Assembly (NCBI GenBank): GCA_024226515.1
Contig: JAAELQ010000265.1
Span: forward strand, 1-64,000
Length of the DNA stretch: 64,000 bases
Direction of reading: 5' to 3'
DNA from: a bacterium
GTDB lineage: Bacteria > Acidobacteriota > Polarisedimenticolia > Polarisedimenticolales > Polarisedimenticolaceae
This document shows, one piece after another, positions 33,476 to 42,202 of this stretch (the first letter of the stretch is position 1; each line of letters starts with the position of its first letter). The translations under genes were made by a program, and so were the position numbers. The notes under the pieces were generated by a model. It did not search any database. It worked only from the letters and a program-made list of their open reading frames with translations, and had not been told where the DNA came from.

Positions 33476-35737
33476 ATGAGGACCGAGACCACCGCCTGCA
33501 TCCTGTGCTCGCGCAACTGCGGCCTCGAGGTCGAGCTCGACGGCGAGCGCTTCGCCCGCATCCGCGGTGACGCGAAGCACCCCTGCTCGCAGGGCTACGT
33601 CTGCCAGAAGGCCGCGCGCCTCGACTACTACCAGAACCACGACGACCGGCTGACGCGCCCGCTGAGGCGCAGGCCGGACGGCGAATTCGAGCCGGTGAGC
33701 TGGGATGCTGCGCTGTCCGACATCGCGACCCGGCTCAACGCGATCCGCGACGAGCACGGCGGCGACGCGTTCGCCTTCGCCGGCGGCGGCGGGCAGGGGA
33801 ATCACCTCGGCGCGCCGTACAGCTCGCAGCTGCCGGCCGCGATGGGAAGCCGCTTCGTCTACAACTCGCTGGCGCAGGAGAAGACCGGCGACTTCTGGGT
33901 CAACGGCCGGCTGTTCGGTCGGCAGAACTGCCACGGTACGGAGGACGTCGAGCATGCCGACTTCGTGCTGTTCATCGGCACGAACCCGTTCCAGGCGCAC
34001 GGCATTCCGAACGCGCGCGATGCGTTGAAGGCGATTCGCCGCGATCCCACGCGCACGATGGTCGTCGTCGACCCCCGGCGCACCGACACGGCGAAGATGG
34101 CGGACGTCCACCTCCAGCTGCGGCCCGGGACCGACGCGTACCTGATGAGCGCCCTGCTGGCGATCGTCGTACAGAATGACTTACACGACCGGGCGTTCCT
34201 CGAGCGGCGCTGCACGGGGTTCGAGCAGCTCGAGCGCGTGTTGCGCGACGTTCCCGTCGCCGAGTACGTCGAGCGCGCCGGCGTGGACCCGGCCGACGTC
34301 GAACGCGTCGCGCGCGGCCTGGCGGCCGCCGAGTCGGCGACGGTACGCATCGACCTGGGCATCCAGCAGACGCTGCACTCGACGCTCAACTCTTATCTCG
34401 AGAAGCTGCTGTTCCTGATCACGGGCAACTTCGGCAAACGCGGCGGCAACAACCTGCACACTTTCCTGCTGCCGATCATCGGACACACCGACGAGCGGGA
34501 CGTGATCGACGGCAAGCCGCTACGCCGCACGACGCACCACGGCATGTTCCCGATCGCGGGCCTGTATCCGCCGGCGATCCTGCCCGACGAGATCCTGCAC
34601 GGCGGCGTGCGGGCGATATTCGTCGAGAGCTGCAACCCGGCCGTTAGCTGGCCCGACAGCGACGCGTACGAGCAAGCGTTCGAGAAGCTCGAACTGCTGG
34701 TCGTCGTCGACGTGGCGCTGACCGAGACCGCGCGATTCGCCGACTACGTCTTGCCCGCGTCGTCGCAATTCGAGAAGTGGGAGGCCACCGGCTTCAACCT
34801 CGAGTTTCCCGACAACTATTTCCATCTGCGCCATCCGCTGTTTCCGGCGAAGGGCGACACCCTGCCCGAGGCGGAGATCTACACCCGGCTGCTCGAGAAG
34901 ATGGGCGTCATCCCCGACCGTTTCCCCGGACTCGAACGGCTCGCCCGTCTCGAGCCGGCGGCGACCCGGCACCTGGTCCTGCTGGCGAAGCTCGCGCGCA
35001 CGTTCGCGAAGGACAGGGAGCTGAGCAAGTACGGCGCCTCGATCCTCTACCGCACACTCGGCAAACACCTGCCGGACGGGGCTGCGGCTGCGGCGCCGCT
35101 GCTGGTGTTGGCCATGCGCTACGCCGCACGCTACCCGCAGCAGGTGCGACGCGCGGGGATCGACGGCAACCGGCTGACGCTGGGGGGCAACCTGTTCCGC
35201 GCCATCCTCGACTCGCGCTCGGGTGTGACGATCAGCAAGCACGAGTACGACGAGGTCTGGGACCTGGTGCAAACCGCCGACGGCCGGATCCATCTCGCCA
35301 TCTCCGAGATGCTCGAAGAGCTGCAGTCGCTGCGCCACACGGCGCCGCCCAATGGCGAGTACCCGTTCGTGCTGCTGGCCGGCGAGCGGCGCAGCTACAA
35401 CGCGAATCAGATCTACCGCAACCCCGAATGGCGCAAGATCGACCCCAACGGCGCAATGCGCATGCACCCTGAGGATGCACGGGAACTGGGGCTGACGCAG
35501 GACGACCGCGCGACCTGCAGTTCGGCGACGGGCAGCGTGGAAGTCTCGGTCGACCTCGACGACGGCCTGCGCCGCGGCGTCGTTTCGCTACCGCACGGTT
35601 ACGGGATGCGCTATCGAGGTGGTCCACCTCAGGGGCCGCAGATCAACCGCATCACCGCGTCGGCCTCCTGCGACCCGCTGGCGAAGACGCCGTACCACAA
35701 ACACGTCCCGGTGCGGATCGAGCGTGCTCGCGGCTAG
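33476..35737 (+). CDS. Molybdopterin-dependent oxidoreductase (DMSO reductase family)
   Basis: 753 residues, cytoplasmic (no Tat signal). The N-terminus binds a 4Fe-4S cluster through Cys8, Cys11, Cys15 and Cys43 (CILCSRNC, then YVCQKA), with the family spacing. The family pattern continues with SWDAALSDIATRL, FIGTNPFQAHGIP, VVVDPRRTDTAKMADVHLQLRPGTDAYL and, near the end, GMRYRGGPPQGPQINRIT, part of the dinucleotide-binding C-terminal domain. The metal ligand could not be fixed; the region around QNCHGTED is a candidate. It resembles the single-subunit formate-dehydrogenase or nitrate-reductase-like members of unknown substrate. No partner subunits or cofactor genes are nearby. Start ATG 33476. 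Confidence 0.87.
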   Translation: MRTETTACILCSRNCGLEVELDGERFARIRGDAKHPCSQGYVCQKAARLDYYQNHDDRLTRPLRRRPDGEFEPVSWDAALSDIATRLNAIRDEHGGDAFAFAGGGGQGNHLGAPYSSQLPAAMGSRFVYNSLAQEKTGDFWVNGRLFGRQNCHGTEDVEHADFVLFIGTNPFQAHGIPNARDALKAIRRDPTRTMVVVDPRRTDTAKMADVHLQLRPGTDAYLMSALLAIVVQNDLHDRAFLERRCTGFEQLERVLRDVPVAEYVERAGVDPADVERVARGLAAAESATVRIDLGIQQTLHSTLNSYLEKLLFLITGNFGKRGGNNLHTFLLPIIGHTDERDVIDGKPLRRTTHHGMFPIAGLYPPAILPDEILHGGVRAIFVESCNPAVSWPDSDAYEQAFEKLELLVVVDVALTETARFADYVLPASSQFEKWEATGFNLEFPDNYFHLRHPLFPAKGDTLPEAEIYTRLLEKMGVIPDRFPGLERLARLEPAATRHLVLLAKLARTFAKDRELSKYGASILYRTLGKHLPDGAAAAAPLLVLAMRYAARYPQQVRRAGIDGNRLTLGGNLFRAILDSRSGVTISKHEYDEVWDLVQTADGRIHLAISEMLEELQSLRHTAPPNGEYPFVLLAGERRSYNANQIYRNPEWRKIDPNGAMRMHPEDARELGLTQDDRATCSSATGSVEVSVDLDDGLRRGVVSLPHGYGMRYRGGPPQGPQINRITASASCDPLAKTPYHKHVPVRIERARG

Positions 35738-36324
35738 AGTCCTTTGCGCAGCGCTCGCCTGACGCGTCGTCGCAGTTTCGGGAGCAGCTCCTCCTCGAAC
35801 CACGGGTTCTTCTTCATCCAGCTTTGATTGCGCGGGCTGGGGTGCGGCAACGCGACCACCGTCGGCCAGTTCTTCTTCCAGTTCAACACCGCCTCGGTCA
35901 CGGTGCGCGGTGCGTCGTCCAGGTGGTACTGCATGGCCCAGCGACCGAGGATCAGCGTCAGCTCGACGTTGCGTAGCTGATCCAGCAGCGGGGCGCGCCA
36001 CGCGGGTGCGCATTCCGGTCGCGGCGGCAGGTCGCCGGACTTGCCGGTCCCGGGATAGCAGAACCCCATCGGCAGGATCGCCACCTGCTTCGGGTCGTAG
36101 AACTCCGCGCGGGTCACGCCCATCCAGTCGCGCAGCCGCTCGCCGCTGGGGTCGTCGAACGGCACGCCGGATTCGTGGACGCGGCGCCCCGGCGCCTGGC
36201 CGGCGATCAGAACTCGTGCGGCGTCGTCCACCTGCACGACGGGGCGCACGCCGTGGGGCAGCGCGGCCGCGCAGATCGTGCACGCGCGGACGTCGGCGAG
36301 CAGGGTCTTCAGTGCGCGTTTCAC
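35734..36324 (-). CDS. Uracil-DNA glycosylase family protein
   Basis: 196 residues. The uracil-DNA glycosylase fold is shown by VLIAGQAPGRRVHESGVPFDDPSGERLRDWMG, the water-activating and uracil-binding region near the N-terminus, and by LPHPSPRN near the C-terminus, the DNA-minor-groove loop with its catalytic His. CTICAAALPHG near the start keeps two cysteines but not the full iron-sulfur set of family 4 enzymes. It probably removes uracil or a related base during repair. Its stop overlaps the stop of the molybdopterin gene by four bases. Confidence 0.8.
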   Translation of the reverse strand: MKRALKTLLADVRACTICAAALPHGVRPVVQVDDAARVLIAGQAPGRRVHESGVPFDDPSGERLRDWMGVTRAEFYDPKQVAILPMGFCYPGTGKSGDLPPRPECAPAWRAPLLDQLRNVELTLILGRWAMQYHLDDAPRTVTEAVLNWKKNWPTVVALPHPSPRNQSWMKKNPWFEEELLPKLRRRVRRALRKGL

Positions 36325-36366
36325 CGTTCGATCCTACAGCTCGACACGAGGGCGAGCCCGGGTCGG

Positions 36367-36930
36367 CTATTTGAAGCGGTAGGCCACCATGTTCGTCGGC
36401 TTCTTCTTGACGACCTTGCCCTTCTTCGAGTTCGCCCGGAACCTCAACTGCACATCGACGTAGCCGGCGGATGTCTTGTAGCTGAAGTCGAGCGTCCGGT
36501 TGTACATGTTGGAGCCGGACTCCAGCCGAAGCACCGACGAGTCGGCCTTCAGCAGCTCCTCGGTCTGGCTCATGCTGAGGTCGCACGAGATCCCCGGGAT
36601 GACCTCGGCGCAGGTCACGCCCTTCGCGTTCGGGCAGCGACCTTCGATCTCGACCAGTTTCATCACGAACTCGTCGCTGTCCTCCGCGACCCGCCGCTTC
36701 TTGAACTCCAGCGAGTAGACGCAGCTACTCTGCTCCGACACGTACAGCTTCTGGTAGCTCGCGTTGGAGCCGCCCTCCCTGAATGTCCCGAGCAGGGCCT
36801 GCAGGTCGAAGCCCTCGTGCTCGTCGCCCAGCCGCTGGAATAGGGGATCCGACGGAGGCTCGGCCAGGGCCATCGCCGGGCCCAGCGCCAGGATCAAGCC
36901 GAAGATGACGGTGACGTGTGTTCTACGCAT
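36367..36930 (-). CDS. Exported protein of unknown function
   Basis: 187 residues with a signal peptide (VIFGLILALGPAMALA). Four cysteines (in SSCVYSL, GRCPNAKGVTC and GISCDLS) could form two disulfides. The tail is lysine-rich (NSKKGKVVKKKPTN). No family was recognised. Start ATG 36930 has AGGAAGG upstream; the frame is open earlier to 37161 but has no signal there. Confidence 0.7.
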   Translation of the reverse strand: MRRTHVTVIFGLILALGPAMALAEPPSDPLFQRLGDEHEGFDLQALLGTFREGGSNASYQKLYVSEQSSCVYSLEFKKRRVAEDSDEFVMKLVEIEGRCPNAKGVTCAEVIPGISCDLSMSQTEELLKADSSVLRLESGSNMYNRTLDFSYKTSAGYVDVQLRFRANSKKGKVVKKKPTNMVAYRFK

Positions 36931-37033
36931 GGAGGTCCCTTCCTTTTGGTTGCGGTGCCATAGTACCGGTCGCTCGGTCGCCACGTCACGCGAGCGATTG
37001 GTATGCTGATCGGTGTTGATCGAGGAGGCTGTC

Positions 37034-37552
37034 GTGAAGCTGCGTAATTTGCTTGTCGTTCTGGTCGTTTCTCTGATCGCGGGACTCGGTTCCGTCGAGG
37101 CCGGAGAACGCATGTGGTTCGGTGGCGGGTTGGGCTTCGGTCTCGGTGACGTCGAGTTCATCGAGGTGTCGCCGACGATGGGCTTCGAGGCCAGCGAAGA
37201 CTGGACCGTGGGCTTCGGCGTGGTCTTCCGCTACCACGACGACAACCGCTTCTCGGAGGGCAGCAGCACCACCGACTACGGCGCCGACGTCTGGGTGCGC
37301 TACCACATCAAGCCGACGCTCTACGTCCACGCCGAGTACGAGTACCTCAGCTACGAGTTCCTGCGCTTCGACTTCTCGACCGACCGCGACACGTTTCACA
37401 GCATTCTCGCGGGCCCCGGTTTCTACAAGCAGATCAGCGACAGGACCGGCTTCTACGCGCAGGCGCTGTACAACTTCTCGTACGACGACGACGAGATCTC
37501 ACCCTACGACGACGAGTGGGTCTACGGCGTCGGCGTCACCTTCGGCTTCTGA
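37034..37552 (+). CDS. Small outer-membrane beta-barrel protein
   Basis: 172 residues starting at GTG 37034, placed by GGAGG eight bases upstream. A signal peptide (LLVVLVVSLIAGLGSVEA) is followed by about eight amphipathic strands of the OmpA-barrel or opacity type (MWFGGGLGFGLGD, WTVGFGVVFRYHDD, LYVHAEYEYLSYEF, WVYGVGVTFGF). It ends in Phe, the Bam signal. The next gene begins three bases after its stop, so the two are probably co-transcribed. Confidence 0.78.
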   Translation: MKLRNLLVVLVVSLIAGLGSVEAGERMWFGGGLGFGLGDVEFIEVSPTMGFEASEDWTVGFGVVFRYHDDNRFSEGSSTTDYGADVWVRYHIKPTLYVHAEYEYLSYEFLRFDFSTDRDTFHSILAGPGFYKQISDRTGFYAQALYNFSYDDDEISPYDDEWVYGVGVTFGF

Positions 37553-37555
37553 TCC

Positions 37556-38008
37556 GTGACCCGGTCGCTCGTCTATCCGGCGTGCCTGGTCCTCGCGCTG
37601 TGCGTCGCGGCGTGTCGCGCAGATCCACCGGCGGAAGAGCCTGCGAGTACGCCCGAGCAGGAGACGATCGATCGTGGCGCGTCGATCTGGGAGCAGGCCA
37701 AGTTGAGGGGAGTCGACTATCGCGCCGTCGGCAACGAGCCCGGCTGGGTGCTCGAGATCGGCCCGGAACGGATCGAACTACGCTACGACTACGACGAATC
37801 GCGCGTCGTCCTTCCCCAGTTGGTCCCGCTGTCGGATGTGGAGGCGCGCCGAACCACCTATCGAGGAGAGGCCGGGTCGCACACGATCGAGATCGTCATC
37901 GAGGGTGTCGAGTGCAGTGACACGATGAGCGGCGAGAAGTTCGACAGTCGCGTCACGGTGAGCCTGGACCAGCGAGTGTTCCACGGCTGCGGCCGCGCGC
38001 TGCACTGA
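37556..38008 (+). CDS. Lipoprotein of unknown function (COG3650-like)
   Basis: 150 residues starting at GTG 37556, three bases after the barrel gene. The lipobox VAAC near residue 20 is followed by a Pro/Glu-rich linker. The folded part has DYRAVGNEPGWVLEIGPERIEL and, at the end, CSDTMSGEKFDSRVTVSLD and GCGRAL, a pattern seen in COG3650-type envelope proteins. It probably sits at the outer membrane with the neighbouring barrel. No function is known. Confidence 0.7.
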   Translation: MTRSLVYPACLVLALCVAACRADPPAEEPASTPEQETIDRGASIWEQAKLRGVDYRAVGNEPGWVLEIGPERIELRYDYDESRVVLPQLVPLSDVEARRTTYRGEAGSHTIEIVIEGVECSDTMSGEKFDSRVTVSLDQRVFHGCGRALH

Positions 38009-38407
38009 TCAGGTGAGGTACCGGTCGAGACCCCACGCGATGCCGCCCATGATCGCGCCGAAGACGAGCCCGATGCCGAGGCCCATCACGACGAACATCA
38101 TCCGCATCCTCGGCTTCGGGCCCTGCATCTGATCCGCATACCAGGGATTGTTCTCGATGTAACGATCGATCAGGACCCCCTGGGTGATGCCGTGCAGCAC
38201 GCCGCCCACGGTGCTGGCGATGAGGATCGTGCGAAACGGAGCGCCGATGTCCAGCATCAGGACGACGGCGATCCAGATCGCGTACAGCCCCCACCAGAGC
38301 GGCATCTCCAGCTTCTGCCGCAGCCCCACCAGCGACGAGAGCAGCGCCATTGGAATGCACGTGGCCGCGAGGATCGAGATCCAGGCCCAGGGTAGATCGT
38401 TCAACAT
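38009..38407 (-). CDS. Small multi-pass membrane protein
   Basis: 132 residues with four hydrophobic segments (WAWISILAATCIPMALLSS, WWGLYAIWIAVVLML, TILIASTVGGVLHG, MFVVMGLGIGLVFGAIMGGI). It has no signal peptide and no recognised family. Its stop codon directly abuts the stop of the convergent lipoprotein gene. Confidence 0.65.
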   Translation of the reverse strand: MLNDLPWAWISILAATCIPMALLSSLVGLRQKLEMPLWWGLYAIWIAVVLMLDIGAPFRTILIASTVGGVLHGITQGVLIDRYIENNPWYADQMQGPKPRMRMMFVVMGLGIGLVFGAIMGGIAWGLDRYLT

Positions 38408-38484
38408 CGCGATCCGCCTTTCCGTGGAGAGTGACCAACTCTAACACCGGAAGCGGGGATCCGAACCTGCTACGATTTCGCGCC

Positions 38485-39093
38485 ATGACGACGACCAGGA
38501 CAGGTGTGCTGCTGGCTCTGATGCTGGCCGCGGGCTCCGGGCTCGCGCTCGCGGGTGTCGACGTGACGCCGCAGTTCGGCTTTCGTCTCGGCGGAGAGCT
38601 CGAGGGTGAGACCTCCGACGAGCGAGTCGACGACACTGCCGCCTACGGCATCACGTTCGATTTCGAGCTGAGTCCCACGACCGGTGTCGTTGCCCTGTGG
38701 AGTCATCAGGGCACCGAGTTCTCGTCCGACGACCTGTTGCCGTTGACCGCCCCGCTCGACCTGGACGTGGACTACATTCACGTGGGCAGCTACTACAGTC
38801 CGGAGTCGACGAAGCGTTTCCGTGGCTTCGTTCTGTTCTCCGTCGGAGGCACGTGGATCGACACCGACCAGCCGGGCTTCAGCGGCGATCGCGCATTCTC
38901 GATCATGGGCGGCGGGGGGGTCGAGGTTCCGCTCACCGAGCGCCTCGCCTTTCGCGCCGACGCTCGCGGCTATCTGACGCTGGCCGATATGGAGATCGAC
39001 GGCGAGTGCGGCGGGAACCGCTGCCGCTTCGAGATCAGCGGCGACGGCGCGTTTCAGGTCGATCTGCTGGTCGGCCTGACGATCGCGTTCTAG
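38485..39093 (+). CDS. Outer-membrane beta-barrel protein
   Basis: 202 residues with a signal peptide (GVLLALMLAAGSGLALA). Alternating strands (VTPQFGFRLGGEL, YGITFDFELSP, RGFVLFSVGGTWIDT, LVGLTIAF) and the terminal Phe show a small OMP-type barrel. A loop with two cysteines (GECGGNRC) is near the end. Start ATG 38485 is the only one giving a signal peptide, although the frame is open from 38350. Confidence 0.75.
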   Translation: MTTTRTGVLLALMLAAGSGLALAGVDVTPQFGFRLGGELEGETSDERVDDTAAYGITFDFELSPTTGVVALWSHQGTEFSSDDLLPLTAPLDLDVDYIHVGSYYSPESTKRFRGFVLFSVGGTWIDTDQPGFSGDRAFSIMGGGGVEVPLTERLAFRADARGYLTLADMEIDGECGGNRCRFEISGDGAFQVDLLVGLTIAF

Positions 39094-39137
39094 ACGGCGG
39101 GTTCTCAGAGAGTCGGCGATGCCGGATCTCCCTCCAC

Positions 39138-39986
39138 TCACTCTCGCCGGTTCGAGACGTTGCCGATGCGTTTCCAGTCGCCGTCGCGCTTCTCGTACAG
39201 CTCGATCCAGGCCCAGACGCTGGTGAACTCGTCGTCACCCTGCAGGCCCGTGACCTGCACCTGGCACACGACCCAGCCCAGGGTGCCGTCGTTTGAGATG
39301 CGGACCTCGGGCTCGACGAGGTCGCGGTACTCGGTGAACGTCGTCGCGTCGAGATACGGCTGCAGCCGGGCGCGGCGCTCCGCGATCGACGGGTGCGTGA
39401 TCTCGCCGCCATTCGCGCTGACGTAGTGCTCCGACTCGTGCGCCATCCAGCCGTCGAGATCGTTCTCGACGTGAAACCGCAACACGTCGCGATGCATCCG
39501 CAGCAAGATCTCGCGGTCGTCGGGCTGCTCGTGCAACGGGGAGTGCAGCTGGATCGTGTTGCCGTCGGGGTCCTTCAGCTGGATCAAGCGAATTCCGTGT
39601 GCCGCGAAGTCGAGCACGCGCGGGCGTTCGCCGGTCGCGGCCTCCACGCGGTCGGCCACCGCCGCCACATCGGCAACGGAGACCCCGACCTTGACCAGGC
39701 CGTGATGCCGGGCCCCGTCCTCGGCCGCTACGCTTCGTCGGTCCAGGATCAGCTCGATCTGCACTCCGGCGCTGCGCAGGTTGGCCATTCTCCAGCGGCC
39801 GTCCGGCGCGGTGTTGTCGTCCAGCAGTCGCGTCCCGAACGTTCGCGAATACCAGGCGATCGCGTCATCCATGTTCTTCACGTCGACCGCGAAGAACGCG
39901 GGCGCCTCGGGCTGCTCGATCCACGGCTCTTCGGCGGAACTCGCGGACGACAGGATCAACAGCAGGGTCAGGTGTAAGATTCGCAT
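39138..39986 (-). CDS. Exported fusion of a VOC (glyoxalase-like) and an NTF2-like domain
   Basis: 282 residues with a signal peptide (ILHLTLLLILSSASS). Residues about 28-150 form a vicinal-oxygen-chelate domain: AFFAVDVKNMDDAIAWYSRTFG at the start and IQLKDPDGNTIQLHSPL at the end, where Gln replaces the Glu that usually binds metal in many members. Residues about 155-282 form an NTF2/SnoaL-like domain (LRFHVENDLDGWMAHESEHYVSANGG, then WIELYEKRDGDWKRIGNVSNR). Both folds bind small ligands. The substrate is unknown. Confidence 0.75.
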   Translation of the reverse strand: MRILHLTLLLILSSASSAEEPWIEQPEAPAFFAVDVKNMDDAIAWYSRTFGTRLLDDNTAPDGRWRMANLRSAGVQIELILDRRSVAAEDGARHHGLVKVGVSVADVAAVADRVEAATGERPRVLDFAAHGIRLIQLKDPDGNTIQLHSPLHEQPDDREILLRMHRDVLRFHVENDLDGWMAHESEHYVSANGGEITHPSIAERRARLQPYLDATTFTEYRDLVEPEVRISNDGTLGWVVCQVQVTGLQGDDEFTSVWAWIELYEKRDGDWKRIGNVSNRRE

Positions 39987-40091
39987 GCGACAGAGTCTAG
40001 CCGAGCCGAACGTCCGCTTTACAAATCTTTACAGCCGGCACGGCGGATCCGTTGCATGCTGGACTCGTTCGTCGAACGCGGAGGTGTCGAT

Positions 40092-41633
40092 ATGAGCGGA
40101 TACAAGCGTCGCGAGTTTCTGGGCCGGGTCGGCGTCGGAATGCTGGCGACGGCCGGTGGTTGGGCGGCGGTCGACGAGCTCGACCTGCTCGGGATCGTGC
40201 ACGCCGCGGAATCGGACCGACTCGATTTCGGCAAGCTCGAGCCGCTGGTGTCGTTGATGCAGGAGTCGTCGGCGGACGGTCTGCTGCCGAGGCTGAAGAC
40301 GAACCTCGACGCGGGCGTCGAGCTGCAGACGCTGGCCGCCGCCGCGGCGCTGGCCAACGCGCGGACGTTCGGCGGGCAGGACTACACCGGGTATCACTGT
40401 TTCATGGCGCTCGTACCGGCAGTCGCCATGTCGCGGCAGCTCTCGGGAAACCGAGCGGCGTTGCCGTTGTTCAAGGTGCTGCACCGTAACGCTCGCCGCA
40501 TCCAGGAAGAGGGCGGCCGCCGCGACGAGGTCCTGCGGCGCGTCGAGCCGGCGAAGTCGCCCGCCGCCGCCGCGCGCGCGCGAATTCTCGCGGCCGGGCG
40601 CAGTGGCGAGTTCGACTCGGCCGAGGCCGCCCTGGCTGCGGTCGTCGCGCGCGGCCCCGAGGCGGCCTACGCGGCGTTGCAGCCGCTGGTGCGCGACAAT
40701 ATCGACGTGCACCAGGTCGTCCTGGCCTATCGCTCGTGGGATATGATGCGGTTGACCGGCGAAGGCAACGCGCAGGTTCTGTTGCGTCAGGTGATGCGCC
40801 AGTGCATCGACCGCGACGAGAACCGCCGCCGTCGAGGTCGGCCGGCCCCGGCGATCCGCGATCTGCTGCCGGAGTTGATCGAGACCCACGGCCTGGGTCG
40901 GGAGATCGCGCAGGCCCGGCGCCTCACGGCCGCCGAGCTCGACGAGCTGGCGCGCTTCATCTTCACCTCCGGCCGCGACGACGCGGCCGCGCACGTCGCC
41001 GCGCAGCTCGCCTCCGGCGTCGCGCGCGCCGACGTCGGCGAGGCGCTGTCGCTGGCCGCCGTTCGACTGTTGATTCACGATCCGGGACGCTCGCGAGGAT
41101 CGGACGGAAAGCCCGCCGGCAGCGTTCACGGCGCATCCGTGGGACTACATGCGGCGGACTCCGCCAACGCGTGGCGCGGTATCGCCGACACCACGGATGC
41201 CGCCAACGCCAATGCCAGTCTGGTGACCGCCGCGTGGCACGCGGCCGGGCAATCGCGAGGGATGAACCGCACCGAGCCGTACCATGCCGAGGCCCGCGAA
41301 GCTGCGGCGAGGGTCTCTCGCGAGAAGCTGCTGGGTGCGATCGGCGAGGCGATTCGCGGAGGCGATCAGCGACTGTCGAGCGCGCTCGTCGAACGCTACG
41401 GCGAGCAGGACGGCGATTCCGCTGCGTTGATCTCGCTGCTGATCGATCCCGCGACGGAGTTCGACGGAGCGCTGCACCACGAGAAGTACTTCCACACCGC
41501 GACCGTCGAGTTCGCGCGCACGCGCCCCGAGGCTCGCTGGGCGCACCTGATCGCGTTGACGCGCGTCATGGCCAGCGGCTACGGCTTCGAGGCGCCGGGT
41601 CTCGAGCTCGCGCGGCGCGTGCTGGGAACCTAG
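40092..41633 (+). CDS. Tat-exported helical protein of unknown function
   Basis: 513 residues starting at ATG 40092, with GGAGGT six bases upstream. The N-terminus KRREFLGRVGVGMLATAGG is a twin-arginine signal, so the protein is folded, perhaps with cofactor, before export. The mature part is strongly helical and rich in Ala and Arg. Notable pieces are YTGYHCFMALVPAVAMS, RSWDMMRLTGEGNAQVLLRQV and HHEKYFHTATVEF, whose clustered histidines could bind a metal. It resembles Tat-exported planctomycete-type hypothetical proteins, a weak recollection. The DUF1697 gene follows eight bases later. Confidence 0.7.
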   Translation: MSGYKRREFLGRVGVGMLATAGGWAAVDELDLLGIVHAAESDRLDFGKLEPLVSLMQESSADGLLPRLKTNLDAGVELQTLAAAAALANARTFGGQDYTGYHCFMALVPAVAMSRQLSGNRAALPLFKVLHRNARRIQEEGGRRDEVLRRVEPAKSPAAAARARILAAGRSGEFDSAEAALAAVVARGPEAAYAALQPLVRDNIDVHQVVLAYRSWDMMRLTGEGNAQVLLRQVMRQCIDRDENRRRRGRPAPAIRDLLPELIETHGLGREIAQARRLTAAELDELARFIFTSGRDDAAAHVAAQLASGVARADVGEALSLAAVRLLIHDPGRSRGSDGKPAGSVHGASVGLHAADSANAWRGIADTTDAANANASLVTAAWHAAGQSRGMNRTEPYHAEAREAAARVSREKLLGAIGEAIRGGDQRLSSALVERYGEQDGDSAALISLLIDPATEFDGALHHEKYFHTATVEFARTRPEARWAHLIALTRVMASGYGFEAPGLELARRVLGT

Positions 41634-41641
41634 GCGGCGCG

Positions 41642-42202
41642 ATGCCGGGATCTCGACCGCACGTGGCGTTGATGCGGGGCATCAACGTCGGTGGCAAGAA
41701 CAAGCTGCCGATGAAGGACCTCGTCACCCTGTTCGTCGACGCGGGCTGCACAGACGTTCAGACCTACATCCAGAGCGGCAACGTCGTCTTCCACGCGCCG
41801 CGGGACACGCTGCGCCACATCCCGCAACGTGTGAGCGCGGCGATCGCCGATCGATTCGGCTACGCCGTGCCGGTCGTCCTGCGCTCGGCGGCCGAGCTGC
41901 GCAAGACCGTCCGCAACAACCCGTTTCTGAAACCGGGCGTCGATACCAAGCTGCTCTCCGTCATGTTCCTCGCCGACCGGCCCCGGCCGGCGGCGGTCGC
42001 GGCGCTCGATCCGGATCGTTCACCTCCGGACGAGTTCGCGGTCGCGGGGCGTGAGATCTACCTGTGCTGTCCCGGCGGTGTGGCACGTACGAAGCTGACG
42101 AACCAGTATTTCGATTCCAGGCTGTCGACGATCGGCACCGCGCGCAACTGGGCGACCGTCCTGCGACTGAGCGCGATGACCGGACCCGCGCCTCAGCGCT
42201 GA
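41642..42202 (+). CDS. DUF1697 family protein
   Basis: 186 residues. The opening VALMRGINVGGKNKLPMKDL and TYIQSGNVVFHAP are the DUF1697 signature. It closes with RTKLTNQYFDSRL and TARNWATVLRL, also conserved. The family is cytoplasmic and of unknown activity. It starts eight bases after the Tat protein gene and probably shares its transcript. Its last ten bases overlap the convergent SGNH gene. Confidence 0.88.
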   Translation: MPGSRPHVALMRGINVGGKNKLPMKDLVTLFVDAGCTDVQTYIQSGNVVFHAPRDTLRHIPQRVSAAIADRFGYAVPVVLRSAAELRKTVRNNPFLKPGVDTKLLSVMFLADRPRPAAVAALDPDRSPPDEFAVAGREIYLCCPGGVARTKLTNQYFDSRLSTIGTARNWATVLRLSAMTGPAPQR

